A DNA stretch of 64,000 nt from Pelecanus crispus (taxonomy: Eukaryota > Chordata > Aves > Pelecaniformes > Pelecanidae), in NCBI RefSeq assembly GCF_030463565.1, contig NC_134662.1, positions 5,867,001-5,931,000 on the forward strand. Reading direction: 5' to 3'. The notes beneath the pieces are model-generated. The model did no database searches, had not been told where the DNA came from, and saw only the letters and a program-made list of their open reading frames with translations. The first letter of the stretch is position 1. Every line of letters begins with the position of its first letter. This document shows positions 27,801 to 42,800 of the stretch, piece after piece. A program made the position numbers and the translations under genes.

Positions 27801-30800
27801 TGTAATTTGTGTTCTGAATGATAACACCCATTCACTTTTTTATGATTCTATACTAGCTAGAGTTTTGGTTGGTCATGTGAGGACTTATTTCTTCTTCTAG
27901 CAGAGCAGAGAAGAGAAAAAGAACCTTCTTTCCCGAAACATGGATTTGGCACTGCCTCAATGTCAGGTATTGACTGGGAATTCCCTTAATTATACCCAGA
28001 GGGTTGTATCCTCTTCAACTGCAGAAAACAAAGCTCTTTAAAACCTACTGGAGTTACATTTGCATTCTCTGATATTTGCCGTTGCTTTTCTTCATTACTG
28101 GTTTAATCAATAATCTTTCTTTGTAACAACATCTCATCTGGTCTTGAAGTGTATTCACTCACTTCAGGTCGAATCTGTCAGTTGTGATGACATTGCAACC
28201 CATGCGTAATGCACCGTGGTGTCACAAGCAGAGGAGTATCTTCAGGGAAGAAAAGGAGCAATGGTTTGACTCAACACATTCCTAGGTTTTACTCACTTAT
28301 GGAAAGGGTGCATGAACAAGTTATTGAAGAGCAAGTGAGGATATAGGTTAGCTTCTGTGAGGAAGTTGCATAAGCTTGCCTCACAATAAATGCCAGTCAG
28401 ACTGCTTTTGCAATAAAAAGGGATTGTAAGATATAAAGCGATAATGCACTTCTAGCTCTATGCTAAAAATCTTCATATGAACCAGAATTCTGTGTACCAT
28501 TTAAGAGAGCAAAGGGTAGTGCGAAATCTCGCTAGAGTTCACAGTCAAGAGGCAAGACCCGCCCCGCGGAAGTGCCAGTTCCCCTTCACACTGGGGGATG
28601 AGCTTGGTCTGGATTTGTGTTTGGACCCTAGGGTAATCCAGAAATCTCAGCTTCAACAAGTGCTAGTGTTTTTCTTCCTTTCCACCCCTATTCTAGCATC
28701 AATTGCTGCGTATGCTTTAGTGGGAAAATGATCCCAGAGTAATATGTATGAGGAGATGGAGGCAGAGTAGCTGCTTCTGTAAATGTCGGTATAGCCTAAC
28801 CATGCACTGGTGAGTGCTCTATATTGATCGCTTTTCAAATTGCACAGAGCCCTTCTTTCTCTTTCATCTGATGCAAGAGCATCTCCCCCAAACCTTAATT
28901 TACTGCCCAATAAATCATGGTTGCCACCTGGTACAACTGGAACTAAAAAACCAAATAAACAGATAACTAATCTCTCCCAGAAACAGCACATCTAGGATAA
29001 TTTGAAGCAATTATTGAAAGGCTTTTCCAGGTTTGCAAGTAAACTTCATTCTCAATAAATGATTATAAATTAAATTTGACAGGAACTTGCAGCAAGTGTA
29101 TTCAAATCTCTTCAATTGAGCATGAGATATGCTTTGTAGAAATACACAAAGAATTCCAGAAGTGTCCACTGGGGCCTCAGCAAGCTGGGGCAGTTAATTA
29201 TAAGCGGGAGAGTGTGGAATAAAAAGTTGCGGATTGCATTTTCTCCACTTGATTTCATTAGAAACAACTGAGTTGAGCATTCCTTGATTTCCACTCTCTT
29301 GAACAGGAAGAATTTTTTTTTTTTCTTCTACCATTTATAATTATAATATACAATCCTCAAAAAAGAAACAAAAGCCTAATGTCAACTTCCCAAACCAATT
29401 CTAAAAATTCCTAGAGCCTGGCTGGAGGGTCTAATGGCTGGAAATGTGTGTGTACTTTGGCCCCCTGCCCAGAAGAGTAAGTGCCCTCATGTGTGAAAAT
29501 AATGTTAATGCTGGTTATGGGCTGAAATCCCAGTGGAAAGAACATCAGCTGCAACAAATTGTCCGGTTAAACAGACTGGAATGCTGCCAGTTCTGGAGCT
29601 AGGACACCCTTCTGCTTACTCTTCAGGGCTGAAGTTTATTGCAGGTAACAGCTACCTAACTCCAGTCAGGATGAAGACCTAAATATTAAGAAACTAGTGT
29701 GCTTAAAGGAAGTTAACAAATAACTTGGTGCTGTCAAGCCAGGTGCATTTCCCAGGCTCTCCGCTCTGTAGTTTGAGCTGGGGAACCACATTCATTGGCC
29801 GGAGAGCTTGGAGACTGCCCGAACCCAACACGCCTAGTCAAAGGCATAGTGATCTCTAGTTTTCCATGCAACTGTTTGCTTTAATCCTTTTCCTACTGTA
29901 CTATAAATACCCAGACCAGTACATGATATGCTGCTTAGTTACTGACAGTTACAATAGCTTAGGCTCATTAAAAATTACAAACAGTTGGTTTAGACAATGA
30001 AAGTAAAGATACTTCATTGGTGCCTAAAATGTGAATAACCTTCAGTTGAAAAGCAGTGAAAGCGCAATTCTTCAGTTTGTCCTGGGTGCAAATCAGGCAG
30101 CATTGCAGTGTTGAAAGACAGTATGTTATGCTGTAGTCTCGCAGAGCTTATTCTGAAGATCTTGCTTTCTCGTTTTTCATGCCAACTAAGATGCACATTG
30201 CTCTCAAAAGATTACAGAGCTAGCAGCATGTGTATCAAGCTCTGGGGAATAAATAAGAACTTGAGAGAAAACAACCTTAGGGTGTACTCATAACTGTACC
30301 AATCATCCTGCCAGTTGAGCCATGAAATAGCTTTTGTTCTTGCTTTAGAGGAAATGTTTTCTGTTCCAGGCAAGGCCAAAGCTTCTTTGCAGGAGGGAAA
30401 TAGCAAAGTCTGCAGAACAAAATTGAATTTCTATTATTATAGAGCATGGAAGAGGATACCGGGTTTATGATATCCGGTGGTGGTATGCACAGTAAAGCTA
30501 AATACTCAGAATAGAAATTTGATTTTTGATAATTAGTTTCAGTCCTTATTGGAAGAAAATGATGTTTTTGGAGATTTTCTGAGTCAGGCATTCCAAAAGC
30601 CAACCAACCAAAATGTTTCTGAATCAAAATACGCTCCCCTGGACAAGCAGTTGCTGAACTTGGTGTCTGGAAAATTTCTCATTTGCCCTTATGTTCAAGC
30701 AGAGTCTGCAATGTAGCAATGTATACAAGGAGAGTGGGTTCCAACAAAAATTACTTTTATTTCACTAGCTGTTAAATAAATTATTGCTGAACTGTTTTTA

Positions 30801-33800
30801 TCCAGGACCTCAGCCTAGGATTCTTTCTTTTCTTTTTTTTTGACTTAGTGCAGACATTTGCTTCTAAGAAAGTGACTCTACAATGAGGCTGCAAATGCCT
30901 GTAAAGCTTTTAATCCAGTAAGAATTTGTATGTTAGACTGTTTTGCAGAAGCAACTACTTGCTGTTCTGCTTCTTATAAATGTGCATAGGTCTCAAAGAA
31001 ACCTGATAGAAAACATTGAGCCTTTTATAAGCTGTTGTTCAAAGCAGACAATAAAAGCTGCAAGTTTGGATTTGGAGGGAATTCCCCAAAATGTTTGGCT
31101 CTGTGTGCTTTAGCTTCATTCCAAAGCATTTCATTAATCTGATCAACCTATGTTATTCCCTGTTCTCTTTGGTAGTGATATATCGGGAGAAGCACAGCTG
31201 CACGTGGAAGTGCCAGACTCCATCACTACATGGATAACTGAAGCCGTGGGTCTGTCTGAACAGAAGGGGTTGGGCATTGCCAGTCAAACCGAACTGAAAA
31301 CATTTAAACCTTTCTTCATTGATTTCACCTTGCCATACCACGTCATCCGGGGAGAGCAGACCAAAATCCCATTGACTGTCTACAATTACTTAGCTGTCTG
31401 TGTAGAGGTAACAGCCCTCTTTATTCCTGTTGCTAAGTTACTAAACTCTGCTTTATCATCAGAATTTCCTAAGTGATGTACAAGTTACGGTAGGTAAGGT
31501 AGAGAGATAATGTAGTGATAAGCTCAGCATAAATGCTTTGAAAACAATAAAAATACTGCTTTTCAATATGAATAAATGTCATTGCTTTATTTACTTTTAG
31601 CTTGAAACAACTGTAGTAGTCTGAAGCGTCTTGCAACGCTTCAGAATTACAAATATTGAAAAATATAGGGAAGACAATTAGGAAGCTTATGCTGAACCAC
31701 AGAGAAGAATTTCCTTCATAATCAGGAAGCTGCTGAAAGTAGTTTGTATTGAAAGAATGTTTTTCTTCGAGAAATCCTGTCTCCCTAGATATTTTCTTCT
31801 CAAACTCATTATCTGTCTAGCTCCAGCAATATCATTCTGAACTACTTGTAGAATTGCTGAGCTGAAAATAATGCTGTCAGCCAAATATATTACCAGAGGG
31901 TTTGAAGAATGAATAATCTATGCATACTATGATTTTATTAAGCATTTTGTGGGGTTTGGATTCTTCACATGTGTCAGTTGGTTTTGCAGCTGAAATTTGC
32001 AATAAATGGCATTCAAAAACTTTCACAGGTCCACGTGAAGATTTCTGTTCCAAAAGGCATAAAGTTTGTTGGGCATCCTGGGAAACACCATCTGACAAGA
32101 AAGAAGTGCGTTGCCCCTGGGGAAGCTAAACCCACCTCTGTCGTTTTGTCCTTCAATGAGCTTGGACTGAGCAACATCACTGGTAGTATAGAAATAAAAA
32201 TAGCTTGCTGCTTGAAGGAGTTTTACAAGTGTTTCTTTTTATTCCTCTTTCAGAGGAAAATTCTTATTTCCCTAGTACCCCAAAGTGGAATCATTCATTC
32301 CACTTTCTGCCAACTTAGCTTTTCAACCTCATTTGTTTCTCAGAAACAGATTCTATAGCTGTAATGAACTGAAGAGTCTGTATGAATAAACTTCAAGAGG
32401 TTCCCTAGTCATCAGTTTTCCTGTTGTGTGATATATGGTCATGTAAGGTTTGGACCTGTTACATCTCCCCGAAGAGATCAGTGGAAATTTTTAAATAAGA
32501 GGATAACAATAAATCCTGTACATCTTTCAAGCAAATAATCACAATAAAAATTGTGCAACACTGGAAACTAGGAAAGAGTTTCTCTGTTGCCCCGTGACTG
32601 TTGAAATATTGTCCAGTTTTAGATGTGACCGTTCAAATATGGAATAAAGATAATAGAGCTGTAATTACAAAACACTTGATGTATTGTTAATCAAGTGTAT
32701 CTAATTAGTTTAGATCTTCACTTGAACTCCTGAAGATCTTCCTGTCTCAAAAGCTCTGCTTCTTTTCCCTTCTGTTTCTTAGCAAAAGCTTTTGCTTATG
32801 GTGGAACTAATTGCTGTCAGGATGGGATGCAGACCTTAAAGAATGGCAAGCACTCAGAAGACAATTATATGGACAAAAGGACCCCAGTGGGAGTGGATTA
32901 TGTTCGCAGTAGTGTTATTATTGAGGTAAGAAAATACTAATTTTTAATAATTCAGAAAAAAAATTATAAATGCTTGGGCAAATCATGGAAGTTTTTAGGT
33001 AGTTAATCAAACATGAATAGGTTTATAAGAATCTTCAGGTTGACCTATTGTATGTCTACATGATTGGAAATAATCCATTTTTGTTGTACATGTACAGAAA
33101 GGGCCCGTTTGGTTCTGAGTTCATGCTGGTGAATCTTCAGTACTGTTCAGAAGGAAAAGGGACAGAAATTTTATTGGATAAGCTTGCTCTGTTCATCTGT
33201 TGCTAATCCAACCACTGTATTTTTATGTATGGATTTCTGTCTTTATATAGCCAGAAGGACTGTCCAGAGAATACACCTATAGTGTGTTCTTCTGCCCAAA
33301 TGGTAAGTTCATGATTTGAATGAGATATTAAGTTTGTTTGATTTAGTTATAAATAGAAACATGTGGCTTCATCTCATGGAAAATAAAAAAAAAAAAATCT
33401 TCGTTTCCATTTCTCTATGATTGATGAGTTATGGTGTGTAGGAGGAACTTTTGAATAAAGAGTCTTTCTTACCTGGCTGGCTAATTATGAATTTGCTGTA
33501 ACTGCCCAAGTGATTTCTGGAAATGGCAATTAAATTCCTTTACTTTATGAAACAGTTTAAGTATTCAGCACTGTGGACAGTAACTGTGACTGTAGTATAT
33601 TTTTCAGCTGATGTTTTAAGATTCAGTTCTGGAATCAGTATGTCCTTTCTGCCTGAGATTTGGATAGCTCAAAGTTGGCTCCAGTAGCTAGACAGAGATG
33701 CTTTTGACCACTATATTAGAACTGAAAAATCACTTACAGACTTCATAAGAAATCCAGCTGAACAGTTTGAATTGAAGGATCTTCTGTATTGGAAGGGGGT

Positions 33801-36800
33801 ATAAATAGAACATGGGAAGAAATATCAGTATACTTTCATAGTTTGTTTAAGAGAAGCTGGAAAAAAGAACATGTACTTAGGAAAGGTCTGTTTGTTTAAG
33901 TTCTGGTAGTTAGCTATGGGTTATTTTTGAAGTATGTGAGCTAAGCGCTAATTCTTACAACATTCCATTATTTTTCTGACTAGAGAAAATACACATTTCT
34001 ACACCTAACAAATATGAGTACCAATACATGCAGAAACCTGCCCAGATGACACACTTTGACATTGCTGTGAAAGCACATAATGATGCTCACCTGGCCTTGT
34101 CCTCTGGCCCGCATGACATGGCAGAGATGACTGAGATTGTTATTGGTGGACAGCAAAATACTAAAACTTGGATTTCCATAAGCAAAATGGGTGAGCCAGT
34201 GGTCAGCAGGGACACAGCTGGTATCCTCTCCTGGGATGAATTCCGCAGCTTCTGGATCAGCTGGAAAAATGGAATTATCCAGGTAGTGAATTTATCCATG
34301 TAACGGTCTGGAAGTCTCTTGCTTTCTTAAATAGAGTTTGAGCACACATATGGCAGATTTTCGTTAGACTTGTTGCAGAAGGCGAAAGCTTCATTCCTGT
34401 TGCTTCTTCTACATTAAGTCTTGATCAGGCTGTTTTAATCAGAACATAGCTGCTTGCCACATTATGTTGTCAGGACCTCAGTCTTCGATGTTTTTAGTGC
34501 TAAGTGGGCTGAGAGCCTTGGAGGTCAAGCCTGTGGAATTCTCATTAAACTTCCTTGGATTGTTTTGTGGGTGGGAAAGAGAAAGGTCCATCTGCAATGT
34601 TCTCTCATGCACACGTAAGTTACTGGGTCCAAGGACACATGGCAGACTGAGTTCGTATGTGTGGGTTCTTGGAACTGCATGGTTTTTTGTTCCTTTCAGG
34701 TTGGCCATGGTACTCAGGTGCTAAACGAGTCCATTATTGTGGAGTGGACAGTCCCCAAACAGCTTGAGGTGAAGTACATTGGCTTTTCCACAGGCTGGGG
34801 GTCAATGGGAGAGTTTAAAATTTGGAGAAAAGAAGAGACTGATGAAAATCACAATGAAGCATTTACTCTTGGAGTTCCCCACAACATAATTCCAGGATCA
34901 GAAAGAGCTACGGCTTCAATCATAGGTATCAATTATGAGGAGATATCACTAGGTACCAGTTATCGAATATGAAGAGATGCTCCAGCTGTTACTTGCTTCT
35001 GATCAGTGTTTGAGTAATACAGACCAGATAAGCTAGTCATAGGCAGTTACAAAAGTATATGCTGCTTAATTCTGGGGCAAATAACTTTTTTTTTTTTTGT
35101 GGTCAGTTGTTTGAACCGTGTTTGAGTTGACAGTGACTTAAAGTTGTTATCTGAGGGCTTTGTAGAGGCACTGTCTGTTAGAATTCATAGTATTCATTTA
35201 ATAATAATCATAATCACAAATCGTGCTGTGTTCTAAACTAGTAGTTGAAATTGGGGAATCATGGATAGTCAAACTCTGAAATGGGAAATTTCTTTATTTC
35301 AGCAAAAGCTTGAAGGGCTAAGACTTAACATTTGAAGGGCTTCCAGCTTATGATACAGTTTATTTAAGCTGACTATGTGTAGCTAATCGAAATTAGTGTA
35401 GTCAGGTGGGTTTTAATCACAAGACATCAAAAGGAAGTAAAGTGTAATTTCTTGATACAGAACATACTGCCTCGTTTTCAAACAGGAGATGTGATGGGAC
35501 CTACATTGAACAACTTGGACAATCTTTTGCGATTACCATTTGGATGTGGGGAGCAGAACATGATCCATTTTGCTCCTAATGTTTTTGTCCTGAAATATCT
35601 GCAGAAAACCAAACAGCTCAGTCACGAGGTGGAGAGTGAAGCTACTGATTACCTTGTTCAAGGTAACTCATTACACTTAAAATTTATAGAAGGAGAAAAG
35701 GCTTGTGAGTTAGAAGAGAGTTTTACTCATATCACATTGTACTTTCTAATCAAGAATATCCCAAGCGATGAGGATTCATCACTTCTTGTAGGATAATCTC
35801 ACAGGTTAACAGATTTTGATGGCAAGATGTGTTTTCCCTTGATATGTAGCCTGTGTTTCCTTTCAATAACTCCTAGTTTACATGCTTACTGATTTATATT
35901 TTTTTTCCCCCTTAGGCAGCTTATTTCTATGTTTAAACATCTCAAAGTCAAGGAAAATTAAATTTAGTAAAAATCTGTGTATTTAGGGGCTTTTTGCCTT
36001 ATTCATAAATTGTCTTTCCAGTCATTTAGTCACTACATGGCTCTTCTCTGAACTTTCTCTTTTTTAACAGTATTTTCTTAGTAACAGTATGCCCAAAATC
36101 AAAAGTTAGTATCCAAAGTATTTAACCTAGAGCCATATAACAAAGGCTTTTATCTGTCCTTTCAGTGTCCTGTCCTATCTCACTAAACAACTCAAAGTAA
36201 TCTATCTTTTTATGCACTGTTTTTCTCAGCATTTGTTTGGGAAGAGCCACGTGCAAAATAGTTTATAACTAAATACAATTCTCAGGACAAGTAAGAAATC
36301 AGAGGTCGTTAAAAACAAGAATGACCCAAAGGGACAAAGCTGTCTTGTGTATGAGTCAGACAATAGTCATGTCATGAAATCAGAGGTGACAGGATTAGGT
36401 GGTTCTCATCTGAAAATATAAATATAAAATGTAATATGTAATGTATTTCTTGTATTCAGCAGCAAAAGCCCAGTGCTGCTTCCTTTGCCTTGCTACAGTT
36501 GTTTCACTTGTAATTTTTTCGTGCTTGCTGATAGCAGTAAGATAAAGGGAATTTTTTAATAGTCCTGGTCAGTGTTTCCTTCGCAATGTCATTTGCTTTA
36601 GTTTCTTTTTATGAATCTGCAAACCTTCCAGGTTTTTGGCTCCAAACTCTGCCTGCTAATTAACCCTTATAGAAGAAATCCTCAAGAGTTTTAAACTTTT
36701 CTGTGTTTATTGGAGCCCTGCCAGGTATAAGGTTTAGATGGGAAAGTCTGTTTGCTCACTAGAAGGCTTTTGTGACTTACCAAGCCAGAAAACTTTTCAT

Positions 36801-39800
36801 CGCTTAGTCATCCGTCATAGAAAGTGCTGATACCCAACAATTCCCGTGTATTCCCTAATCTTTAGAAGTGGCCTGAGCTAAACTAGTCAGTAATTTTTCT
36901 ACTTTCCCACAATGCAGTTCTACAAAAGCAGGTGAGCAGGTGAAAACTAGAAAGGTGAACCTCTCCAGTGAGTCCAAGCGTCTAGAGGAGCGTTTAGAAA
37001 ACAGAAGATTTCAGAAGAGCAAGCAAGACATAAACCTGTGCCATTATCAACCTAGCAAGCAAAGAATAAATGTAAGAGCAATGAAGCATAAGTCAACTCA
37101 AAATGAACATTCGGATAAAAGAACAGAGAAAGTTATAAGACTGATATAAAAATAAGAGTACTTAATTTCTCCATTTAACACACTGGAGATGAACTCTTAG
37201 GAACAATTTAAGGAGGAAGTGCTCAGTAGTAAATTGTATCTGAGGCCTATGTAGAAGAACAGCAATCTAATTTAATGTAACACCCATTGTTTGGAGGAGG
37301 AAAAAAAATAATACTGTTACTTATGCTTTCTTCCACGTACTTGTATATATCCCACAACCCCCACACAAAGATGTTTTTACTACAAGAGCATCATTAATCT
37401 CTAGGGCTTTGTTCCTCCCATTTTTCAAACCATTCTATCTGCATTCCCTACATGCATCCGAAGGCTGTAGAGCAACAGGAAGAAGTGTAGGAGTCATGGG
37501 CAGGCCCTGCTCGGGGATTGCGGAGCTGCCTGTATCTGAAGAGGTCAACAAAGAAACTTCGCCTCTGGAGATGAAAAAGTAATCCATTCCCTTAAAAATA
37601 TCATGCAGTGTGGAATAAAACGTCTATTCGTGTATTGGAGAATTAAGCAGGCACTAAATGTCTTTTGACACGGTCTTCTTGCAGGTTTGACATGTCTCCC
37701 TATCAGAAATACCCATTCTGAAAGGTTTGATCCCAACGGGCATTTAAGAGCTTTATCAAAGCGTGTATTCTGTATTCCTCATTATAGAGGCTTCGAGTGC
37801 TTTATGAGGATGGGCAGTTCATGGTTGTAAGACAAACAGCTTTGAGAAGCAAATTCTTTTCCTAATAGGAAGAGCATTTTGACTATCTTTATTTTCAATC
37901 TCTGAAGACATCCTGGCGGAGAGTTCTTATCTTCAGTATTCAACTTGTTAATAATTGTTGTCTAAAACAAGCCTCATAAGACAGCCCTGGTAGCTAGGAA
38001 GTGTTCGTATACATTACGATCACAGCTGTTATTGTCATGTTACATTAAGTTGTCCCAAGCAACAGCTTTGGAGAAAAGTCTGAATTCAGGTGTATCCTTA
38101 AAGGAAAAAAAAACGTCATCTGTATGATGCTTTCAGTAAAATGGAAGGAGAATGGCTGTATGCTTCAGCAAAAATCTTTCTTTCAATACTGCATCTTTTC
38201 AGCAGGGTATCAAATTTTTAGCATTTTTACTGGCCAAAATGCAGGAGTTGTAGTCTTACAGATGTTAGCCTGAATGGACTTCTGAATAAGCTACAGCGTA
38301 CGTACACAGAGCTGGCTCTATTGCTCACAGCAAAATAAGAGGTTGCCTCGGGCAGCAGAATCCCTTACACTAGTGCCAGATGGTCTGAGTCTTCATTCAC
38401 TTTACATACTTGTTTTTCTCTGTGTGAGGATTTTGGACTCCCCCAGTTCTTTTGTGACTTCCAGGCTACCAGCGCCAGCTGACCTACAAGAGACAAGATG
38501 GTTCATACAGTGCTTTTGGCGAGAGGGATTCCTCGGGGAGTATGTGGTGAGTTGCTATTTAAAACGGAGTTAGAAAATTCAGTGTTTGCTAAACAGGAAA
38601 AATACACAATTGGCAAGGAAAGAAGAGTAATTTTCCAGCCTCCATCATGGTATCGCACACAGTGGAGAATAGAAATAATACTCAATGACTATAGGCTTAC
38701 TGTTTCAGTGCTGCTGAGCGTTCATACTACTCTAGTAGGTGTATTATAGTTGTTTCGAGACTCAGGGGCAGTTAAGATAGTCACATCTACTAATATGTCC
38801 ACGTTTTAGGCACAGAAGCTATAGATAAGGATCATATTTGGTCTTCTGGAATCAGAGTAGCAACGTATGGGGTATTTGAGTACTTAGTTCCACTAGGGAA
38901 TGGAGCTTCACCTGAAGCACGTACAGAGAAACTTGCTGTCTCTAGAAGTGGCAGAGGCTTCCACCAGAGTAGAAAAAAAACCAAACACCAAAACCAACCC
39001 AAAAAAACCCCAAAGAAGTTTTTCTCCCAAGTGCTTTATTTTATATCCGCTCATGGGGGTGTAAATGGAATGGTATGGATTTGTGCCCTGAGAATTGACG
39101 TGCAGGACCTTTCAAAGTCAAACAATATGAGAACCAGAAATTATGAAACTGAGAAATCAGCTCATCTCACTAATGTTCCCCCTAGGAAACCATGGCCTTT
39201 AAGGTTGTACGTTACATCACATTAGCGTGTTAGTTCACTATAATGTCTCAGATGTAGTAGATTCTTGTCTTCATTCATTTGCTTGTGCTGTCATTTGACT
39301 TCTCCATCTGCTCTGTATTTTGCTTTAAACTGATTTTTCTTCATGAACGCATGTGAGGGAAAGTACCACTTCTATGATGCTGCTGCCTCACTGTTTCTAA
39401 GATAGTAAACTTTTATCTCAGATCTGGCATCTCCCAGTCCCTAGATGTAAAATATGGTGACACAGAATTACTTAACACTTGAAAAATCCCCTGCCAGGCA
39501 GCATGCTTTCTACCCTCCCATTCCTCAGAGGCTTGTAAAATGAATGATTCAATCTCCCAAAGCTGGCCAGAGTTCGCACTTGTTGCATGTCAGAGGTTTA
39601 GAATTCCAAAAACACTTCTGTTCCTTTCTTAAGTCTTAATTCTGTATAAAGTCTAACACAGCCTCAAACTTCAGCAATGGGTCTGGATTTCTTTTTTTCT
39701 TTTTAGTTGAGACAGTAACAAAATTGGAAAACTTACTCCTCTCTTTTTTTTTTTCTTTACAAATAATTCCATATTTGTAAGGATACTGATTCTTAATTTA

Positions 39801-42800
39801 AAATCTTTAATAATTTGGGTAGCAGATGAGCACCTATAAAAGGGAACTGAATTTCAGAGTGTGTCATAGCTAAGACAAATGTATCTTCCAGTTATACTTT
39901 TCAATTTAATTTGTTGACCCTTAATCCTGCTCTTATCCAGAAGATTGGACAGTGTTCAGGTGCTTTTATGTACCATTAATTTTTTTAACAATAAGTACTG
40001 TTTTCCCAACAAGATTTTTAAAACTTATGCTTTCTAAGAACGTTGTTTTCCCTTTACTGATACATTATTCTGAATTTGTTTTCTCAGTAAAGATGATAAA
40101 TTCGTATTTACAGGCTAACAGCTTTTGTCCTCAAGTCCTTTGCACAGTCTCGTGGGTTTATTTTCATTGACCCGAAAGAACTAACAGCTGCCAAAGACTG
40201 GATCATCCAGCATCAGAAAGAAGATGGTTCTTTTCCTGCTATGGGCAGGATTCTAAATAAGGACATTCAGGTAAAAACTATACAGACTCAAAATCATGCA
40301 ATAGGTGCGTTTTTAAAGTTATTATCAAAGCATACACTGCTGCAGGTTCCTTATGCCTAATATGAATATTGCACTTGACAGGCTAGAATAGTACAGGAAG
40401 AACCAGGGGAATTTCAGTAAAAAAGTCTATTGGAACGTATCTGTGTGCTGTCCCATGAGAATGGAAAGCAAGATGTCAAGTCTTGCAAAACATCTCAGAA
40501 TCATGTCTCGGGGTATGGAGTTATGTGCATTGAGTGTATTCTCAGGCTATTGCTAGGGAAGGAGGCTACAATGTGGGGCTGGTTCCTAAATTTTGTACTC
40601 CTTATGTGCAAAGGAAAAGAAGTTCTGTGATGCCACAGCTGCTCTTATAACATATTATTTGTCTTGCTTCAAGAGTGTCTTTATCCAGTGTCTTTTCCTC
40701 TAGTTTTCATCCAGTGGTTTGTGTTTGTTGCCCTCCAGGGTGGAATCCACGGTAAGATCTCCCTGACAGCTTATGTGGTTGCATCTCTTCTGGAAACAGG
40801 TGTAACTTCGGAGGTAATAAAAACTTAGTTAAAATAGCTCTCGCGTTCTACATATTCTAAGAATTATCTCTATTTTTTTTTTAAACTTGATTTCACTGCT
40901 GTTCGCTTTCAAAGGTTCTGTGCTTACCAGAATAATAGCATTCAGGTAATGGAGGCTGTTTGAAAGCCTTGAGATTATTCTAAAGTAAGGAATCTATTCT
41001 GAAGTTATTCAAGATGATCTCCCATCTTTCAGCCATCAGCTCAAGGTTTATTCTACCAGAGCAAACTCCCTGCAACCCTATCCCCCAACCTCTCCCAGAA
41101 ACGGCTGCCAAAAGTGTTTTCCGCTTTGTAACTTCAAGGTGTGATTGCAGCCTATGCAGATACTGGTGGCTTGCCTATATGTACTCAAAAAACCCCTTTA
41201 ACTAGCTAGCTTAGTGCTAACAGGAGTTTATCTAGGGCCGCACAGGCTTCAGGGATCCAGAAAACTTTTGCGGTCTGCCTTTGCTACAGTGGCCAAAATG
41301 CTACTGCTGTTAGATTACAGTATCTTTGGAGAGCTGCACTCCTGTAATGTGCTGGATTGAGGACTCTGGAGAAAAATGTTTCTCTTCTTTGTAATGAGAC
41401 AGAGCAAGAACACTACAGAAAAAAAGAATAGCTACACAGGAACGTGCAATTACACTGTATAATTTTTGAAGTAGGAAAAAACCCCATTGCTTCTAGTACA
41501 ACTGGCGTTTTAGAGATTCCTTCTTAAAACTCTCCTCTGTTGTATTTTGCCTGTGTGCGGTTTCACTAGAATGGAGATGCTCAGATAACGTAATTAAACA
41601 TTCCCACTAACTGGGACTGGGAAAATGTCCACTTGCAGATGCGCTGAGCAAGTCATGGATACAGTTCTTCACTTGCTCTTCAGGGGAAAGAGTGGTGGTG
41701 GGCGAGCAGGACTGTGCAGGTAGAACTGGAAGATTAAAACAGGAGGTGTAGTGGATATTGCAGCATGTCTTGGTGACCTGTACTCGGGCAGAAGGATTGC
41801 CCATTCAGGCAAAACCCAGTGAGTTTCTGGAGACTTTGAAACAGCCAGTGCAAGCAGCAGTATCTATTCAGAAACACTGTGATAATCTTGGCACTTCTAA
41901 TGGCATCCCTGCAGAGGCTGAAGAGTGAGACCATGCTGCCATTGCCAACAGATAGCCCCTAACCCCCGGTTCTTGTTGGAGTCGAAGGTCTTCAATCTTA
42001 CTAAAAATTTTAAAAAATTTAGGAAATCCTCAGGTGCTCATAGAGTAACTTTCTGCCTCCCTGTCAGCAGTGTCGTGTGTCCCCCCTCGCCAAGAAGTGA
42101 TGAGATGCTCTCCCCGGGCTGCTGTGTGTCAAGACAGCCATAGCATTTTTATTTGCTGGAAGTGCAGTTTATGTGGATCTAATGGTTTTCCTAGAGGAGA
42201 TTTGCAAGTGTTACTAATGATCTTAGCTAGGAAATGAGGAAGGGGAAGGTTAGTGCCACAAGGAAATCAAAGGAAACCAAATTACATCAAGTCCAATTAA
42301 ATTGTTTCTATAAATTATCAGAGCCACGTTCCTACATGGTGAGGTCATTGAGGGAGTTAATAAAACATGTTTGTTGGCTGCAGGGACCCCTGGGAACCTT
42401 GGCCTTTATTATCCTCTGGCATCTGCTAGACGCTCCAGAGTGTCAGGAACGCAATCAAACATACAGTAGAGAGCTCGCTTCTGCTCTGTTCATCTGCTGC
42501 CTTGCAGGGGCATGAAATTTCTTCAGCTTTAGGGGGGAATAAATGTGTCTCTGTTAGTCTAGATCATTCTTGCTATGCTATTTGCTTTTTTTTGAATTTG
42601 CGATGCACAGCTTTTCGTAGGGAAAGGAAAGCATTAGTGTCATTCTGCAGAGAGGAAACTGCATCTTTCCTTTTTTCTTTTTTTTTTAATGGACACAAAG
42701 TAATGAGAAATAAAGTGATTCTAACTTCTGAGATATAGAGGCTGTAATATGTCTGGGCTCTTTCCCCTAAATGTAGGAAGAAAGAACAGCTGTTGACAAA

